From positions 4,817,501-4,881,500 of the forward strand of contig NZ_JACHNB010000001.1 in the NCBI RefSeq assembly GCF_014205225.1: a stretch of 64,000 bases of DNA, written 5' to 3'. The translations under genes and the position numbers were made by a program. The notes beneath the pieces are model-generated. The model was not told where the DNA came from, ran no database searches, and was given only the letters and a program-made list of their open reading frames with translations. This document shows, piece after piece, positions 63,914-64,000 of this stretch. The DNA is from Actinoplanes octamycinicus. GTDB lineage: Bacteria > Actinomycetota > Actinomycetes > Mycobacteriales > Micromonosporaceae. Each line of letters opens with the position of its first letter. Within the stretch, counting starts at the first letter, position 1.

Positions 63914-64000
63914 CTACCGACTGACCGGCAGCCCGACCAGGTCCAGGATCCGCCGCGCGGGGCTGTCCGGGGCCGCGATCAGCGTCAGCGGCGCCTTCTC
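63914..64000 (-). CDS. STAS-domain protein, C-terminal fragment
   Basis: Only the last 28 codons are inside the window: EKAPLTLIAAPDSPARRILDLVGLPVSR then TAG (63914-63916). The pattern L-x-L-hydrophobic-x-x-P-x-x-x-x-R-R-I-L-D-L-x-G-L matches the last strand and helix of STAS anti-sigma factor antagonists. The rest lies beyond the right edge. The 16-bp repeats follow its stop. Confidence 0.6.
   Translation of the reverse strand, partial: EKAPLTLIAAPDSPARRILDLVGLPVSR

Overview
This window reads as chromosome of a very GC-rich, mycelial-type actinobacterium. The best fit is the Micromonosporaceae (Actinoplanes/Micromonospora-like). That placement is inferred from the strong G/C third-position bias, frequent GTG starts, ATGA/GTGA stop-start overlaps, several apparently leaderless genes, CBM2-tagged cellulases and two CebR-type operators. 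No rRNA, tRNA, CRISPR array, insertion sequence or phage gene was recognised.

Layout. 1-5.9 kb: an assimilatory nitrate operon (nitrate reductase cut by the window edge, nirB, nirD, NarK-type transporter) closed by a perfect hairpin, then a small secreted His/Asp-rich protein (6.1-6.5 kb). 6.7-9.3 kb: an ABC-2 type ATPase/permease pair. 9.45-16.65 kb: a four-gene FtsX/MacB-like ABC cluster (two large permeases, two ATPases) with a 26-codon mini-ORF coupling the ATPases. 16.9-19.5 kb: a MerR regulator divergent from an NADPH-FMN reductase and a drug/H+ MFS exporter, with a perfect 18-bp operator between. 19.6-23.1 kb: a carbohydrate ABC importer. 23.3-24.7 kb: UDP-glucose 6-dehydrogenase.

25.0-31.7 kb: a compact plant-biomass operon: GH74 xyloglucanase, GH48 cellobiohydrolase and an AA10 lytic polysaccharide monooxygenase, each with its own CBM2, behind a TGGGAGCGCTCCCA operator. 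A CE3-like esterase with CBM2 at 48.1-49.2 kb has the same operator, so both loci probably answer to one cello-oligosaccharide-sensing repressor.

31.8-46.2 kb is mixed housekeeping and accessory content: SGNH esterase, YciO-like protein, Nudix hydrolase, a repeat-rich gap, a beta-hydroxyacid dehydrogenase, an aldehyde dehydrogenase, a Uma2 nuclease-like protein, a GntR(YtrA)-ABC operon, an orphan sugar-binding lipoprotein, AlaX, SmpB, an MMPL exporter and an ABM monooxygenase. 46.2-48.0 kb holds four genes resembling type VII secretion substrates and accessories, without secretion machinery. 49.4-53.4 kb is glcDEF (glycolate oxidase). 53.5-56.4 kb has a lipoprotein and then a three-gene module: EspR-like regulator, 7-TM protein, ImmA/IrrE-like metalloprotease. 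56.6-64.0 kb has pyruvate phosphate dikinase, a methyltransferase, a VOC/PhnB protein, RecQ and the tail of a STAS protein.

A recurrent feature is short tandem repeats at or just beyond stop codons: periods 17, 22, 23, 53, 24, 39, 57 and 16 bp, plus a 30-bp coding repeat in recQ. The most interesting candidates are the EspR-like/7-TM/metalloprotease module, the type VII substrate cassette, and the mini-ORFs bridging ABC and glc genes.
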